Part shown: in pieces, positions 45,501 through 54,397 of the stretch
How positions within the stretch are numbered: the stretch's first letter is position 1
How the letters are laid out: each line of letters begins with the position of its first letter
Assembly (NCBI RefSeq): GCF_017526105.1
Contig: NZ_CP071839.1
Coordinates: forward strand, 2,532,501 to 2,596,500
Length of the DNA stretch: 64,000 bases
Direction of reading: 5' to 3'
Source: Streptomyces cyanogenus
GTDB taxonomy: Bacteria > Actinomycetota > Actinomycetes > Streptomycetales > Streptomycetaceae
Position numbers and translations under genes: made by a program
Notes under the pieces: model-generated
Databases searched by the model: none
Seen by the model: the letters and a program-made list of their open reading frames with translations, nothing else
What the model was told of the DNA's origin: nothing

Positions 45501-47156
45501 TCATCCCTGGGTCTTCTGGATAGCTTCGCGAAGCACCTGGCGGTCGTCGAAGGGACGGACCACGCCGGCGATGTCCTGGCCCTGCTCGTGACCCTTGCCT
45601 GCCACCAGCACGGTGTCGCCGGCTCGGGCACGGCCCACGGCGGCGGCGATGGCGGCGGCCCGGTCCTCGAAGAGGAGCACCTCGCCGCGCTCGTGCGCGG
45701 GCACGGAGGCCGCGCCCCTGAGCATGGTGGCGAGGATCGCCAGGGGGTCCTCGGAGCGGGGGTTGTCGGAGGTCAGTACGGCCGTGTCGGCGAGCCGGGC
45801 CGCGGCGGCGCCCATCGGGGCCCGCTTGGTCTCGTCGCGGTCGCCGCCGCAGCCGAGGACGACGTGCAGCCGGCCCTTGGTGACCTTGCGCAGCGCCTTG
45901 AGCACCGACTCGACGGCGTCGGTCTTGTGGGCGTAGTCGACGACCGCGAGGTAGGGCTGCCCGGCGTCGACGCGCTCCAGGCGGCCCGGCACACCCGGGA
46001 CGGCGGCGATACCGTCGGCGGCGGTCTGCGGGTCGAGGCCGGCCACGGCGAGGGCGACGACGGCGGCGAGCGTGTTCGCCACGTTGAACGGGCCCGGCAG
46101 CGGCGACTTGGCGTGGACGCGCTCGCCGTTCGGGCCGAGCACGGTGAACGTCGAGTCCATGGGGCCGATCCGGACGTCCTCGGCGCGCCAGTCGGCGTCG
46201 GGGTGACCCTCGGCGGAGAAGGTGACGACCGGGACGGTCGCCTCCCGCGCGAGCCGGCGGCCGTACTCGTCGTCGGCGTTGACCACGCCGAGTTTGCTGC
46301 GTTTCGGGGTGAAGAGCTGCGCCTTGGCCCGGAAGTAGTCCTCCATGTCGGAGTGGAACTCCATGTGTTCCGGGCTGAGGTTGGTGAAGACGGCGATGTC
46401 GAAGACGCAGCCGTCGACCCGGCCGAGGACCAGGGCGTGACTGGAGACCTCCATGGCCACGGCCTCGACGCCCCCTTCGCGCATGACGGCGAACAGGGCC
46501 TGGAGGTCGGTGGCCTCGGGGGTGGTGCGCTCGGACTTGATCCGCTCGTCGCCGATGCGGATCTCCACCGTGCCGATGAGTCCGGCGGGGCGGGACACGT
46601 CCAGGCCGCCCTTGACGAGATAGGCGGTGGTGGTCTTGCCGGAGGTGCCGGTGATGCCGATCTGGAGCAGGTCGCGGCCCGGGTGGCGGTAGATGGTGGC
46701 CGCCAGCTCCCCCATCCGTCCGCGCGGATCCTCGACGACCAGGACGGGCAGTCCGGTCGCGGCGGCGCGGTCGGCCCCCGTGGGATCGGTGAGCACGGCG
46801 GCGGCGCCCAGGCTCGCGGCCTGGGTGACGAAGTCCGCGCCGTGCAGACGGGCGCCCGGGAGGGCGGCGTACAGGTCACCGGGGCGGACGGCGCGCGAGT
46901 CGTGGGTGATACCCGTGATCTCGGCGGCGCGCTCCGGCGCGGTGACACCCAGCTGGTCGGCGAGCTCCGCGAGCGGGGTGGCGGGGAGCGTCGTCGGCCG
47001 GGGCAGTCCCGGATATGTCACGGGTTGGCCCTTCTGGGTGTTTTGGGACTGATCAGCGTGTGGCACGGCGGTGAGCGTACCGGGCGTACCGGCTCCGGAG
47101 CGAAGTGAGGGGCCTGCGGCCCCGTGGTTCCCGGCGTCGGGGGTGATCGTTGTCAC
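45501..47156 (-). CDS. murE: UDP-MurNAc-L-Ala-D-Glu:diaminopimelate ligase MurE
   Basis: 551 residues from GTG 47156 (AGGA nearby). The first 50 residues are a poorly conserved extension; the ligase begins near LADQLGV. Blocks: THDSRAVRPGDLYAALPG, ITGTSGKTTTAYLV, SERTTPEATDLQAL, MEVSSHALVLGRVDG, NLSPEHMEFH, and the diaminopimelate-selecting DNPR in LTSDNPRSEDP. Streptomycetes carry LL-DAP in the wall; the motif does not tell LL- from meso-DAP. Starts 43 bases after the ftsI stop; the gap contains CTGATCAGGG twice (47181, 47196). Confidence 0.96.
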   Translation of the reverse strand: MTTITPDAGNHGAAGPSLRSGAGTPGTLTAVPHADQSQNTQKGQPVTYPGLPRPTTLPATPLAELADQLGVTAPERAAEITGITHDSRAVRPGDLYAALPGARLHGADFVTQAASLGAAAVLTDPTGADRAAATGLPVLVVEDPRGRMGELAATIYRHPGRDLLQIGITGTSGKTTTAYLVKGGLDVSRPAGLIGTVEIRIGDERIKSERTTPEATDLQALFAVMREGGVEAVAMEVSSHALVLGRVDGCVFDIAVFTNLSPEHMEFHSDMEDYFRAKAQLFTPKRSKLGVVNADDEYGRRLAREATVPVVTFSAEGHPDADWRAEDVRIGPMDSTFTVLGPNGERVHAKSPLPGPFNVANTLAAVVALAVAGLDPQTAADGIAAVPGVPGRLERVDAGQPYLAVVDYAHKTDAVESVLKALRKVTKGRLHVVLGCGGDRDETKRAPMGAAAARLADTAVLTSDNPRSEDPLAILATMLRGAASVPAHERGEVLLFEDRAAAIAAAVGRARAGDTVLVAGKGHEQGQDIAGVVRPFDDRQVLREAIQKTQG

Positions 47157-47199
47157 GAGCTCGTTCCTGGTGTTTCCGTGCTGATCAGGGTGGCACTGA

Positions 47200-49173
47200 T
47201 CAGGGCTTGTACTCGACGGGCAGGTTGGCGGGCTTCGCCCCGGTCGGCGGGATCTGGAGGGTCTTCAGGGCGAACTCCATCACCTGCTTGTAGATGGGAC
47301 CGCAGATCTGGCCACCGAAGTAGTTGCCGGAGGTGGCGTTCTGGATGGCGCAGTAGACGGTGATCCGCGGGTTGTCGGCGGGCGCGAAACCGGCGAACGA
47401 CGACGTGTAGCCGCGGTAGCGGCCGGTGGCCGGATCCACGCGGTTGGCCGTTCCGGTCTTGCCCGCGACCCGGTACCCGGGGATGCGGGCCTTCACGCCG
47501 GTGCCCTGCTCGTCGTCCACGACGGACTCCAGCATCTGCGCGAGGCTCTTGGCGGTCTTGGCGCTGACGACCCGTGTCTGCCTGGGCTTCGGTGCGGGGG
47601 TGAAGCGCCCGTCGGCACCCTTGGTGCCGCGCACCAGGGTCGGCACGACGCGCACACCGCCGTTGGCGATGGTCGAGTACACGGAGGCGGCCTGCATGGC
47701 GTTGATGGAGAAGCCCTGGCCGAAAGGGATCGTGTACTGCTGCGAGGTGGACCACTTCTGCGGCGGCGCGAGGATGCCGGGGGTCTCGCCGGGGAAGCCG
47801 AGGCCGGTGTAACTGCCGATGCCGAACTTGCGCAGGTAGGAGTAGAGGACCTTGTTGGCCGCGGGCTGGCTCTTGCCGAGTTCGCCGGCGGCCAGGATGG
47901 TGCCGATGTTGCTGGACTTGGCGAGCACGCCGTTGAGCGTGAGGTACCAGGTGGCGTGGTCGATGTCGTCCTGGAAGAGCCGGTCGCCGCGGTGCAGCCG
48001 GTTGGGGACGACGACGTGGGTGAGGGGGGTCGCCACGTTCCGCTCCAGCACGGCCGCCATGGACATCACCTTGGCGGTGGAGCCGGGCTCGTAGGCGTCC
48101 TGGAGGGCCGCGTTGCCCATCGCGTCGCCGTCGGCCTTCGCCAGGTCGTTCGGGTCGAAGCCGGGCGAGTTGGCCATGGCGAGGATCTGGCCGGTGCGGG
48201 TGTCCTGGACGATGACGTAGCCGCGGTCCGCCCTGGACTTCTTCACCTGCTCGGTGATGGCGTTCTGCGCGGCCCACTGGATGTCGCGGTCGATGGTCAG
48301 CTCGACGTCGGCGCCGGGCACCGCGGGCGTCTCGGTGGACCCGGCGGTGGGCACCTCGCGCCCGCCGGCCTGGGCGTAGCGGACCTTGCCGTCCTTGCCG
48401 GACAGCTGCTTGTCCAGCTCCTGCTCGATGCCGCCGCCGCCCTTGCCGTCGGCGTTGACCCAGCCCAGTATCCCGGCGGCCAGGTCGCCGTTGGGGTACA
48501 CGCGCTGGCTGCTGGGGTCGGCGAAGACGCCGGACAGCACGTTGACGGTGGTGTGGTCGGTCCCGGCCTTCTTGGCGAGCGCGGTCTTCAGGTCCCTGAT
48601 CTGCTTCCAGACCTGCGGGGTCTGCCGGGCGGCGAGCCGGGTGTAGCGGGAGCTGCGGTTCTCCGGCCGCAGCTTCCTGACGAGCGTGGCCTGGTCCTGG
48701 CCGAGGATCGGGGCGAGCAGCGCGGCGGCCTTCTCGGGGCCGTCGCCGATCTTCAGCTGCTCGGCGCTGAACATCGTCGGGTCGGCCGTGATGTCGTACG
48801 CGTCCTCGCTGACGGCGAGCGCGACGCCGTTGCGGTCGGTGATCTCGCCGCGCTCGGCGGCCAGCGTGTGCACCACGTACCGGTTCTGCTCGGCCCGTGC
48901 CGTGTAGGCGCTCGCGTCGACGGCCTGGACCTGGAGCAGCCGGATGACGAACGCGAGCAGCACCAGTGTCAGGGCGAGGCCGACCAGGCGCAGCCGGGGC
49001 CGGGGGCTGCCGAGCCGGAGGGGGCGCGAGACCGGGGGCCGGGCCCCGCCGGGCCGGCGGACCGGCCGGGCACCGGGCCCGGCCTGCCGCCGGACGGCAC
49101 CCCGCGGCCGCGGAGGCTTGGCGGGGCCGGGCACCCGGCGGCGCGGCGCTTCCCTGTCGGACACTTCCGTCAC
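47200..49173 (-). CDS. ftsI: Septal transpeptidase FtsI (PBP3)
   Basis: 657 residues. A long basic, Pro/Arg-rich cytoplasmic N-terminus (about 55 residues) and one membrane helix (RLVGLALTLVLLAFVIRLLQ) precede the pedestal domain and the transpeptidase domain. Active-site motifs: SXXK as STAK in YEPGSTAKVMSM, SXN as SSN in LAKSSNIGT, KTG in VAGKTGTANRVD. It cross-links septal peptidoglycan together with FtsW. GTG 49173 overlaps the ftsL stop (GTGA). Confidence 0.97.
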   Translation of the reverse strand: MTEVSDREAPRRRVPGPAKPPRPRGAVRRQAGPGARPVRRPGGARPPVSRPLRLGSPRPRLRLVGLALTLVLLAFVIRLLQVQAVDASAYTARAEQNRYVVHTLAAERGEITDRNGVALAVSEDAYDITADPTMFSAEQLKIGDGPEKAAALLAPILGQDQATLVRKLRPENRSSRYTRLAARQTPQVWKQIRDLKTALAKKAGTDHTTVNVLSGVFADPSSQRVYPNGDLAAGILGWVNADGKGGGGIEQELDKQLSGKDGKVRYAQAGGREVPTAGSTETPAVPGADVELTIDRDIQWAAQNAITEQVKKSRADRGYVIVQDTRTGQILAMANSPGFDPNDLAKADGDAMGNAALQDAYEPGSTAKVMSMAAVLERNVATPLTHVVVPNRLHRGDRLFQDDIDHATWYLTLNGVLAKSSNIGTILAAGELGKSQPAANKVLYSYLRKFGIGSYTGLGFPGETPGILAPPQKWSTSQQYTIPFGQGFSINAMQAASVYSTIANGGVRVVPTLVRGTKGADGRFTPAPKPRQTRVVSAKTAKSLAQMLESVVDDEQGTGVKARIPGYRVAGKTGTANRVDPATGRYRGYTSSFAGFAPADNPRITVYCAIQNATSGNYFGGQICGPIYKQVMEFALKTLQIPPTGAKPANLPVEYKP

Positions 49174-49799
49174 CTGCCGGGGATCGGGGTGGGGATGGGC
49201 TGGGTGGTGGGCGGCACCGGGGCGGGCGCCGCGGGGGGTCCCTGGGGCGGGGACGGCACGGTGGGCGCCGGCGGGGCGGTGGCCAGGGCGCCGGCCGGGG
49301 TCACCGCCCCGGGCGAGGCCGGCGCGGCGGGGGCCGCGGGCTCGGGCGCGGCGCCGGGGACGCCGTTGACGGTGGCCAGGGCGCCGGCCGGGGTCATCGC
49401 CCCGGGGGAGGCCGGGGCGATGAGGGCCGCGGGCTCGGGCGCGGCGCCGGGGACGCCCTTGACGGTGCCGTCGGGGCCGAGGAAGGCCGGGTCGCCGCCG
49501 GGGACCATGCCGAGTTCACGGGCGCGGCGCTGGAGGGCGTCGGGGGACGAGAAGGCGTCGATGTCGCGCTGGAGGGCCTGTTCCTCGTCGGTGAGGTTCT
49601 TCGTCTGCTTCTGCAGGTCGGCGAGTTTGAACGAGCCTTCGCTCAGCGCCGAGTTCAGCACCAGCAGACCGATGAGGCCGCCGCCGAGGAGCACGACGAC
49701 GAGCAGGACGAACGGGGTACGCGCCGCCCGCGCGCGGCCGGCCGGGAGGAGCCGGGCGAGCCGGGCGGCCCTCCCCTTCAGTTCGGGTTTCCTGCTCAC
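49170..49799 (-). CDS. ftsL: Divisome protein FtsL with extended Pro/Ala-rich tail
   Basis: 209 residues from GTG 49799. A basic N-terminus, one membrane helix (TPFVLLVVVLLGGGLIGLLVL) and a coiled coil (SFKLADLQKQTKNLTDEEQALQRDI) ending in LQRRARELGMVPGG are the FtsL/FtsB-type core (about 1-105). The remaining half is low-complexity Ala/Pro with an in-frame duplicated 31-residue unit. The start is linked to rsmH by a bridging mini-ORF, since no longer in-frame start exists downstream of the rsmH stop. FtsL activates FtsW/FtsI with FtsQ and FtsB-like proteins. Confidence 0.9.
   Translation of the reverse strand: MSRKPELKGRAARLARLLPAGRARAARTPFVLLVVVLLGGGLIGLLVLNSALSEGSFKLADLQKQTKNLTDEEQALQRDIDAFSSPDALQRRARELGMVPGGDPAFLGPDGTVKGVPGAAPEPAALIAPASPGAMTPAGALATVNGVPGAAPEPAAPAAPASPGAVTPAGALATAPPAPTVPSPPQGPPAAPAPVPPTTQPIPTPIPGR
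49278..49463 (-). repeat. In-frame 2 x 93-base tandem repeat in ftsL
   Basis: The segment starting GGTGGCCAGGGCGCCGGCC occurs at 49278 and again at 49371, period 93 bases. In protein it is GVPGAAPEPAALIAPASPGA plus MTPAGALATVN, followed by a second copy with changes at LIA to APA and MTP to VTP. The copies differ at a few positions, so the duplication is not a sequencing artefact of identical reads. Confidence 0.85.
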
Positions 49800-49870
49800 T
49801 GCTCCCCCGATGCGTGGGGGAAGCCGCTTCCTCGGTGCGCGGTGCCGGCCCTGCGACCCGTCTCGCTCAC
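49796..49870 (-). other. 24-codon mini-ORF bridging rsmH and ftsL
   Basis: GTG 49870 overlaps the rsmH stop (GTGA) and the frame ends in TGA at 49798-49796, which overlaps the ftsL GTG (GTGA). The peptide would be [20 protein letters not shown] plus SGEQ. 20 of 24 codons end in G or C. No frame of ftsL itself spans the gap with a usable start. It could carry terminating ribosomes across the 67-base gap. Confidence 0.5.
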
Positions 49871-50823
49871 TCGACGTCCTCCCTGATGCGCTCGGCACCC
49901 CGCAGTCTGGCCGGTGCGGCCCGGCGGTTCTCGGCGATCTCTTCCTCGGTGGGAAGTTCGGCACCGCGGGTGAGCAGCTTGAGCCGCGGCTGGTAGCGCT
50001 CGGGCACGACGGGCAGTCCGGGCGGCGCGGTGGAGGCCGCCCCGGCCGCGAACACCTGCTTGACGAGCCGGTCTTCGAGCGAGTGGTACGACAGCACCGC
50101 GATGCGCCCGCCGACGTCCAGGGCCTTCACGGCGGCCGGGATCGCCCGCTCCAGGACGGACAGTTCGCCGTTGACCTCGATGCGCAGCGCCTGGAAGGTG
50201 CGCTTGGCCGGATTGCCGCCGGTGCGCTTGGCGGCCTGCGGCAGCGCGTCCCGGATGAGTTCGACGAGCCGCGCGCTGTTGCTGAACGGCTCCTTCTCCC
50301 GCTCCCGGACGATCGCGGCGACGATCCGCTTGGCCTGCTTCTCCTCGCCGTAGGCGCGCAGGATGCGCACCAGTTCGCCGGGCGGGTAGGTGTTGAGGAC
50401 CTCGGCGGCGCTGATGCCGGCCGTCTGGTCCATGCGCATGTCCAGGGGCGCGTCCTGCGCGTAGGCGAAGCCGCGGTCGGCCTCGTCCAGCTGCATGGAG
50501 GAGACGCCCAGGTCGAACAGGACGCCCTGCACGCGCGGGATGCCGAGCCGGTGCAGTACGGCGGGCAGCTCGTCGTACACGGCGTGCACGAGGGTGGCGC
50601 GCTCGCCGTACGGAGCCAGGCGCTCACCGGACAGGCGCAGCGCCTCCTTGTCCCGGTCGAGGCCGATCAGCCGGGCGTCGGGGAACCGGGTGAGCAGTGC
50701 CTCGCTGTGCCCGCCGAGGCCGAGGGTGCAGTCGACGACCACCGCTCCGGGGCGCTCCAGGGCGGGCGCCAGCAGGTCCAGGCACCGCTGGAGCATCACC
50801 GGGACGTGTCGACTCTGGCTCAA
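49867..50823 (-). CDS. rsmH: 16S rRNA m4C1402 methyltransferase RsmH (MraW)
   Basis: 318 residues from a TTG at 50823 with GAGAGG upstream; the product then starts [17 protein letters not shown], the normal family N-terminus. SAM-binding motif [16 protein letters not shown], then [54 protein letters not shown] and [10 protein letters not shown]. It methylates N4 of C1402 in 16S rRNA. First gene of the dcw operon here; no mraZ lies upstream. Confidence 0.96.
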   Translation of the reverse strand: MSQSRHVPVMLQRCLDLLAPALERPGAVVVDCTLGLGGHSEALLTRFPDARLIGLDRDKEALRLSGERLAPYGERATLVHAVYDELPAVLHRLGIPRVQGVLFDLGVSSMQLDEADRGFAYAQDAPLDMRMDQTAGISAAEVLNTYPPGELVRILRAYGEEKQAKRIVAAIVREREKEPFSNSARLVELIRDALPQAAKRTGGNPAKRTFQALRIEVNGELSVLERAIPAAVKALDVGGRIAVLSYHSLEDRLVKQVFAAGAASTAPPGLPVVPERYQPRLKLLTRGAELPTEEEIAENRRAAPARLRGAERIREDVE

Positions 50824-51176
50824 GGGGGCCTCTCAGTTCCGGCGGGCCGTACGCACCGTCGGTCCCCCGAGCCGTACGTACGCGCCGCGCGCGCGGGGAG
50901 ACGGGTCCGGGCAGGTGCCGGGGTCTCCGGGGGTTTCGTCCGCGGGGAGAGACTCGTCTCCCGCTTTCGCGTCACTTTAGTCCACGCTGTCCGCTGGTCA
51001 ATCAACCGGCCTGCGCGTCGTGTACCCCGGCACGGCGGGAACCGCGATTCGGACCGGTCCGCCCGTTCGGCCCCGCTCTGCCCTCCCTGTGGGTTAGCTC
51101 ACAACATACCGCGATGACGTTCTTTGTCCGCTCTCACGAGAGGCCGGAACCCTGCGTGACCAGTAACGTCGTCGGT
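50824..51176. promoter_or_regulatory. Divergent promoter region of the dcw operon and carbonic anhydrase gene
   Basis: No gene in this 353-base gap. On the minus strand TTGACC (51001-50996) and TAAAGT (50979-50974) are spaced 16 bases and form a good candidate dcw promoter, giving a leader of about 145 bases. In the leader GGGAGA/TCTCCC arms around 50946-50963 can fold. Nothing comparable is clear for the plus-strand gene. Confidence 0.55.
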
Positions 51177-51725
51177 ATGACGACTTCTGCAGCAGCACCC
51201 ACTGGATCCGAAGGCGCCATAACCGCCGGCGACACCGTGACCAACCGGCTCGTGGAGGCCAACCGGCAGTACGCCGAGGCCTTCACCGACCCCGGCATGG
51301 ACGCCCGCCCGGTACTCCACGTCGCCGTCGTCGCCTGCATGGACGCACGTCTCGACCTGCACCAGGCCCTCGGCCTCCAGCTCGGCGACTGTCACACCAT
51401 CCGCAACGCGGGCGGTGTGGTCACCGACGACGTGATCCGGTCCCTGACCATCAGCCAGCGCAAGCTGGGCACGCGCAGCATCGTGCTCATCCACCACACC
51501 GGCTGCGGCCTGGAGTCCCTCACCGAGGACTTCCGCACCGAGCTGGAGATGGAGGTCGGCCAGCGGCCGGCCTGGGCGGTGGAGTCCTTCAGCGACGTGG
51601 ACCAGGACGTGCGCCAGTCCATGCAGCGGGTGCGCACCTCGCCGTTCCTGCTGCACACCGACGACGTCCGCGGCTTCGTCTTCGACGTGCGCACCGGTCT
51701 GCTGCGCGAGGTCGACCCGGCCTGA
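51177..51725 (+). CDS. Beta-class carbonic anhydrase
   Basis: 182 residues from ATG 51177; GTG 51156 (VTSNVVG) is an alternative start with a somewhat better ribosome site. Zn ligands are Cys54 in VVACMDARLD, His107 and Cys110 in LIHHTGCG; the Asp56/Arg58 dyad is present. HTIRNAGGVVTDDVIRSL and the short length resemble the Rv1284-type small beta enzymes. It interconverts CO2 and bicarbonate. Single gene, divergent from the dcw operon. Confidence 0.93.
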   Translation: MTTSAAAPTGSEGAITAGDTVTNRLVEANRQYAEAFTDPGMDARPVLHVAVVACMDARLDLHQALGLQLGDCHTIRNAGGVVTDDVIRSLTISQRKLGTRSIVLIHHTGCGLESLTEDFRTELEMEVGQRPAWAVESFSDVDQDVRQSMQRVRTSPFLLHTDDVRGFVFDVRTGLLREVDPA

Positions 51726-51995
51726 CCGGAACATACCGGCCGGCCACCCCGCACGGCATCCCGTCGTTCTGCCGTCCCGCAACGGGAACCCGGTTCGAAA
51801 ACACGGTCGAAAAGACCGTAAGACCGACATCGAGCGGGCAGTTGTCCACAGGCGAGTGACACGAATCGGTAACGGCAGCAAGAATGCGGGGTGTGACGTC
51901 GCGCGGAACTTTTTCCGCGTGGTGTCCGTGTTTCGGGGTGGGCCGGTTTCGCACGGAGAGCATCGGCCCGGAAAGAACGGGCCGAGGAGGGCCGG

Positions 51996-53036
51996 GTGAC
52001 GACCTATGACGATCGAGCGAGCCTCACAGATCTGACCGCCACGGTGGAGCGGGTACGCGGTTCGGTGGAGGGCGTGATCGAGGGCAAGCCCGAGGTCGTA
52101 CGGCTCGCGCTGACCGTGCTGCTCGCCGAGGGCCACCTGCTGATCGAGGACGTCCCCGGAGTGGGCAAGACGATGCTCGCCAAGGCACTGGCGCGGTCCA
52201 TCGACTGCTCGGTGCGGCGCATCCAGTTCACGCCGGACCTGCTGCCCTCGGACATCACGGGCGTGTCCATCTGGGACCAGCAGCGCCGGGACTTCGAGTT
52301 CAAGCCGGGCGCCATCTTCGCGCAGATCGTGATCGGCGACGAGATCAACCGCGCCTCGCCGAAGACCCAGTCCGCGCTGCTGGAGTCCATGGAGGAACGC
52401 CAGGTCACCATCGACGGGCACACGTACGAACTGCCCAGCCCCTTCATGGTGGTGGCCACCCAGAACCCGGTCGAGATGGAGGGCACGTACCCGCTGCCCG
52501 AGGCCCAGCGCGACCGCTTCATGGCGCGGGTCTCCGTGGGTTACCCGAGCGTCGAGGCCGAGTTGCAGATGCTCGACATCCACGGTGGCGTCAGCCCGCT
52601 GGAGGACCTCCAGCCGGTGGCGCACGCGCACGAGATCGTGAAGCTGGTCGAGGCGGTCCGCGGGGTGCACGTCTCCGAGCCGGTCCGGCGGTACGCGGTC
52701 GAACTGGTCGCCGCCACCCGCACCCACCCCGACCTCAGACTCGGCGCCTCCCCGCGCGCGACCCTGCACCTGCTGCGCGCGGCCAAGGCCTCCGCGGCCC
52801 TCGCGGGGCGGGAGTACGCGCTGCCGGACGACGTCCAGGCACTCGCCGTCGCCGTCCTCGCCCACCGCCTGCTGCCCACCGCCCAGGCCCAGCTCAACCG
52901 CCGCACGGCCGAGCAGGTGGTGCGGGAGATCCTGCAGCACACCCCGGTGCCGGCCGCGCCGGGCCACCAGAGCGGCTTGGGCGGCCTGGGCCGCACCATC
53001 CCGGCCTATCCGCAGCAGCCGCCGCGGAGTCTGTGA
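51996..53036 (+). CDS. MoxR-family AAA+ ATPase
   Basis: 346 residues from GTG 51996 with GAGGAGG. AAA_3 domain: Walker A EDVPGVGKTMLAKAL, RIQFTPDLLPSDITG, Walker B with sensor region IVIGDEINRASPKTQSALLESMEE, ATQNPVEMEGTYPLPEAQRDRF, and a lid domain with GASPRATLHLLRAAKA. MoxR proteins act as chaperone-like ATPases for VWA or DUF58 partners; here DUF58 and a transglutaminase follow with overlapping stops. The 270-base gap upstream holds small hairpins (51803-51819, 51902-51919) and no gene. Confidence 0.95.
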   Translation: MTTYDDRASLTDLTATVERVRGSVEGVIEGKPEVVRLALTVLLAEGHLLIEDVPGVGKTMLAKALARSIDCSVRRIQFTPDLLPSDITGVSIWDQQRRDFEFKPGAIFAQIVIGDEINRASPKTQSALLESMEERQVTIDGHTYELPSPFMVVATQNPVEMEGTYPLPEAQRDRFMARVSVGYPSVEAELQMLDIHGGVSPLEDLQPVAHAHEIVKLVEAVRGVHVSEPVRRYAVELVAATRTHPDLRLGASPRATLHLLRAAKASAALAGREYALPDDVQALAVAVLAHRLLPTAQAQLNRRTAEQVVREILQHTPVPAAPGHQSGLGGLGRTIPAYPQQPPRSL

Positions 53037-54397
53037 TGAGCACCGGGGGGACCGCGCCGGCCGAGGCCGACCGCGGGGAGACGAGCGGGGTCCGTACGGC
53101 CCTGTCTGGTCTCACCACCCGGGGCCGCTCCTTCCTCGCGGCCGGGATCGCCGCCGCGATCTGCGCGTTCGTGCTGGGCCTGAGCGAGCTGCTGCGGGTC
53201 GGTCTGCTGCTCGCCGTGCTGCCCCTGATCTGCGCGACCGTGCTGTACCGCACGCGGTACCGGGTGGCCGCGAGCCGCCGTCTGGCCCCCGCGCGCGTAC
53301 CGGCCGGCAGCGAGGCCCGGGTGCACCTGCGCATGGACAACGTCTCCCGGCTGCCCACCGGCCTGCTGATGCTCCAGGACCGGGTGCCCTACGTCCTCGG
53401 GCCGCGGCCCCGGTTCGTGCTGGACCGGGTGGAGCCGCAGGGCCGCCGCGAGGTGTCCTACCGGGTCCGCTCGGACCTGCGGGGCCGCTATCCGCTGGGC
53501 CCGCTGCAGCTGCGGCTGACGGACCCCTTCGGCATGTGCGAGCTGACCCGCTCCTTCTCGACGTGCGACATGCTGACGGTGATACCGCGCGTGGAGCCGC
53601 TGGCCCCCGTCCGCTTCGGCGGCGAGGCCAAGGGGTACGGCGACGGGCGGCAGCGCTCGCTGGCCCTGGCGGGCGAGGACGACGTGATCCCGCGCGGCTA
53701 CCGCTACGGCGACGACCTGCGCCGGGTGCACTGGCGGTCCACCGCGCGCTACGGCGAGCTGATGGTGCGCCGCGAGGAGCAGCCCCGGCGCTCCCGGTGC
53801 ACCGTCCTGCTGGACACCCGCGGCGGTGCCTACGAGGGCGCGGGCCCGGACTCGGCCTTCGAGTGGGCGGTCTCCGGTGCCGCCTCGGTGCTGGTGCACA
53901 TGCTCGAACGCGGCTTCTCGGTACGGCTGCTGACCGACGGCGGCAGCGTGGTGCCCGGCGAGGGCGCCGACGGGTTCGCGGGCAACGGCCAGGAGACCGC
54001 GGACGCGGCCGGGCTGATGATGGACACCCTCGCGGTGGTCGACCACTCCGACGGCACCGGCCTGTCCCGGGCGTACGACGTGCTGCGCGGCGGCAACGAG
54101 GGGCTGCTGATCGCCTTCCTCGGCGACCTGGACGAGGAACAGGCGACGACGGTCGCCAAGATGAGCCGGCGCAGCGGCGGCGCGGTCGCCTTCGTGCTGG
54201 ACCCCGACGTCTGGACCCGGGAGGCGACCGACGTGCCCCGCCCGGGCGACCAACACGCGGAGCGGCTGCGGATGCTGCGCGAGGCAGGCTGGACGGCGCT
54301 GAGCGTGCCGCGCGGCGCGTCGATGGACGGACTGTGGCGGCAGGCGGACCGGGAGCGGTCCGGCCTGGCCGCCGTGAGCGGGGAGGCACGGGGATGA
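53036..54397 (+). CDS. DUF58 domain protein
   Basis: 453 residues from ATG 53036 (TGATG overlap with the MoxR stop; GTG 53033 also possible). Two membrane helices near the N-terminus (FLAAGIAAAICAFVLGL, LRVGLLLAVLPLICATVLY), a beta-rich region (LPTGLLMLQDRVPYVLG) and the DUF58 core PRGYRYGDDLRRVHWRSTARYGELMVRREEQ. A VWA-like C-terminal domain follows (CTVLLDTRGG). It forms a conserved operon with MoxR and TgpA; proposed to work in envelope or secreted-protein assembly, without a proven reaction. Confidence 0.92.
   Translation: MSTGGTAPAEADRGETSGVRTALSGLTTRGRSFLAAGIAAAICAFVLGLSELLRVGLLLAVLPLICATVLYRTRYRVAASRRLAPARVPAGSEARVHLRMDNVSRLPTGLLMLQDRVPYVLGPRPRFVLDRVEPQGRREVSYRVRSDLRGRYPLGPLQLRLTDPFGMCELTRSFSTCDMLTVIPRVEPLAPVRFGGEAKGYGDGRQRSLALAGEDDVIPRGYRYGDDLRRVHWRSTARYGELMVRREEQPRRSRCTVLLDTRGGAYEGAGPDSAFEWAVSGAASVLVHMLERGFSVRLLTDGGSVVPGEGADGFAGNGQETADAAGLMMDTLAVVDHSDGTGLSRAYDVLRGGNEGLLIAFLGDLDEEQATTVAKMSRRSGGAVAFVLDPDVWTREATDVPRPGDQHAERLRMLREAGWTALSVPRGASMDGLWRQADRERSGLAAVSGEARG

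Noticed and set aside
47181..47205. CTGATCAGGG direct repeat between ftsI and murE as an operator
   Set aside because: Only 10 bases and inside a tight operon; there is no sign of an internal promoter.
50824..51176. mraZ gene expected at the head of the dcw cluster
   Set aside because: No ORF with MraZ-like sequence is found; the gap holds only a promoter candidate. Absence is normal for Streptomyces as I recall.
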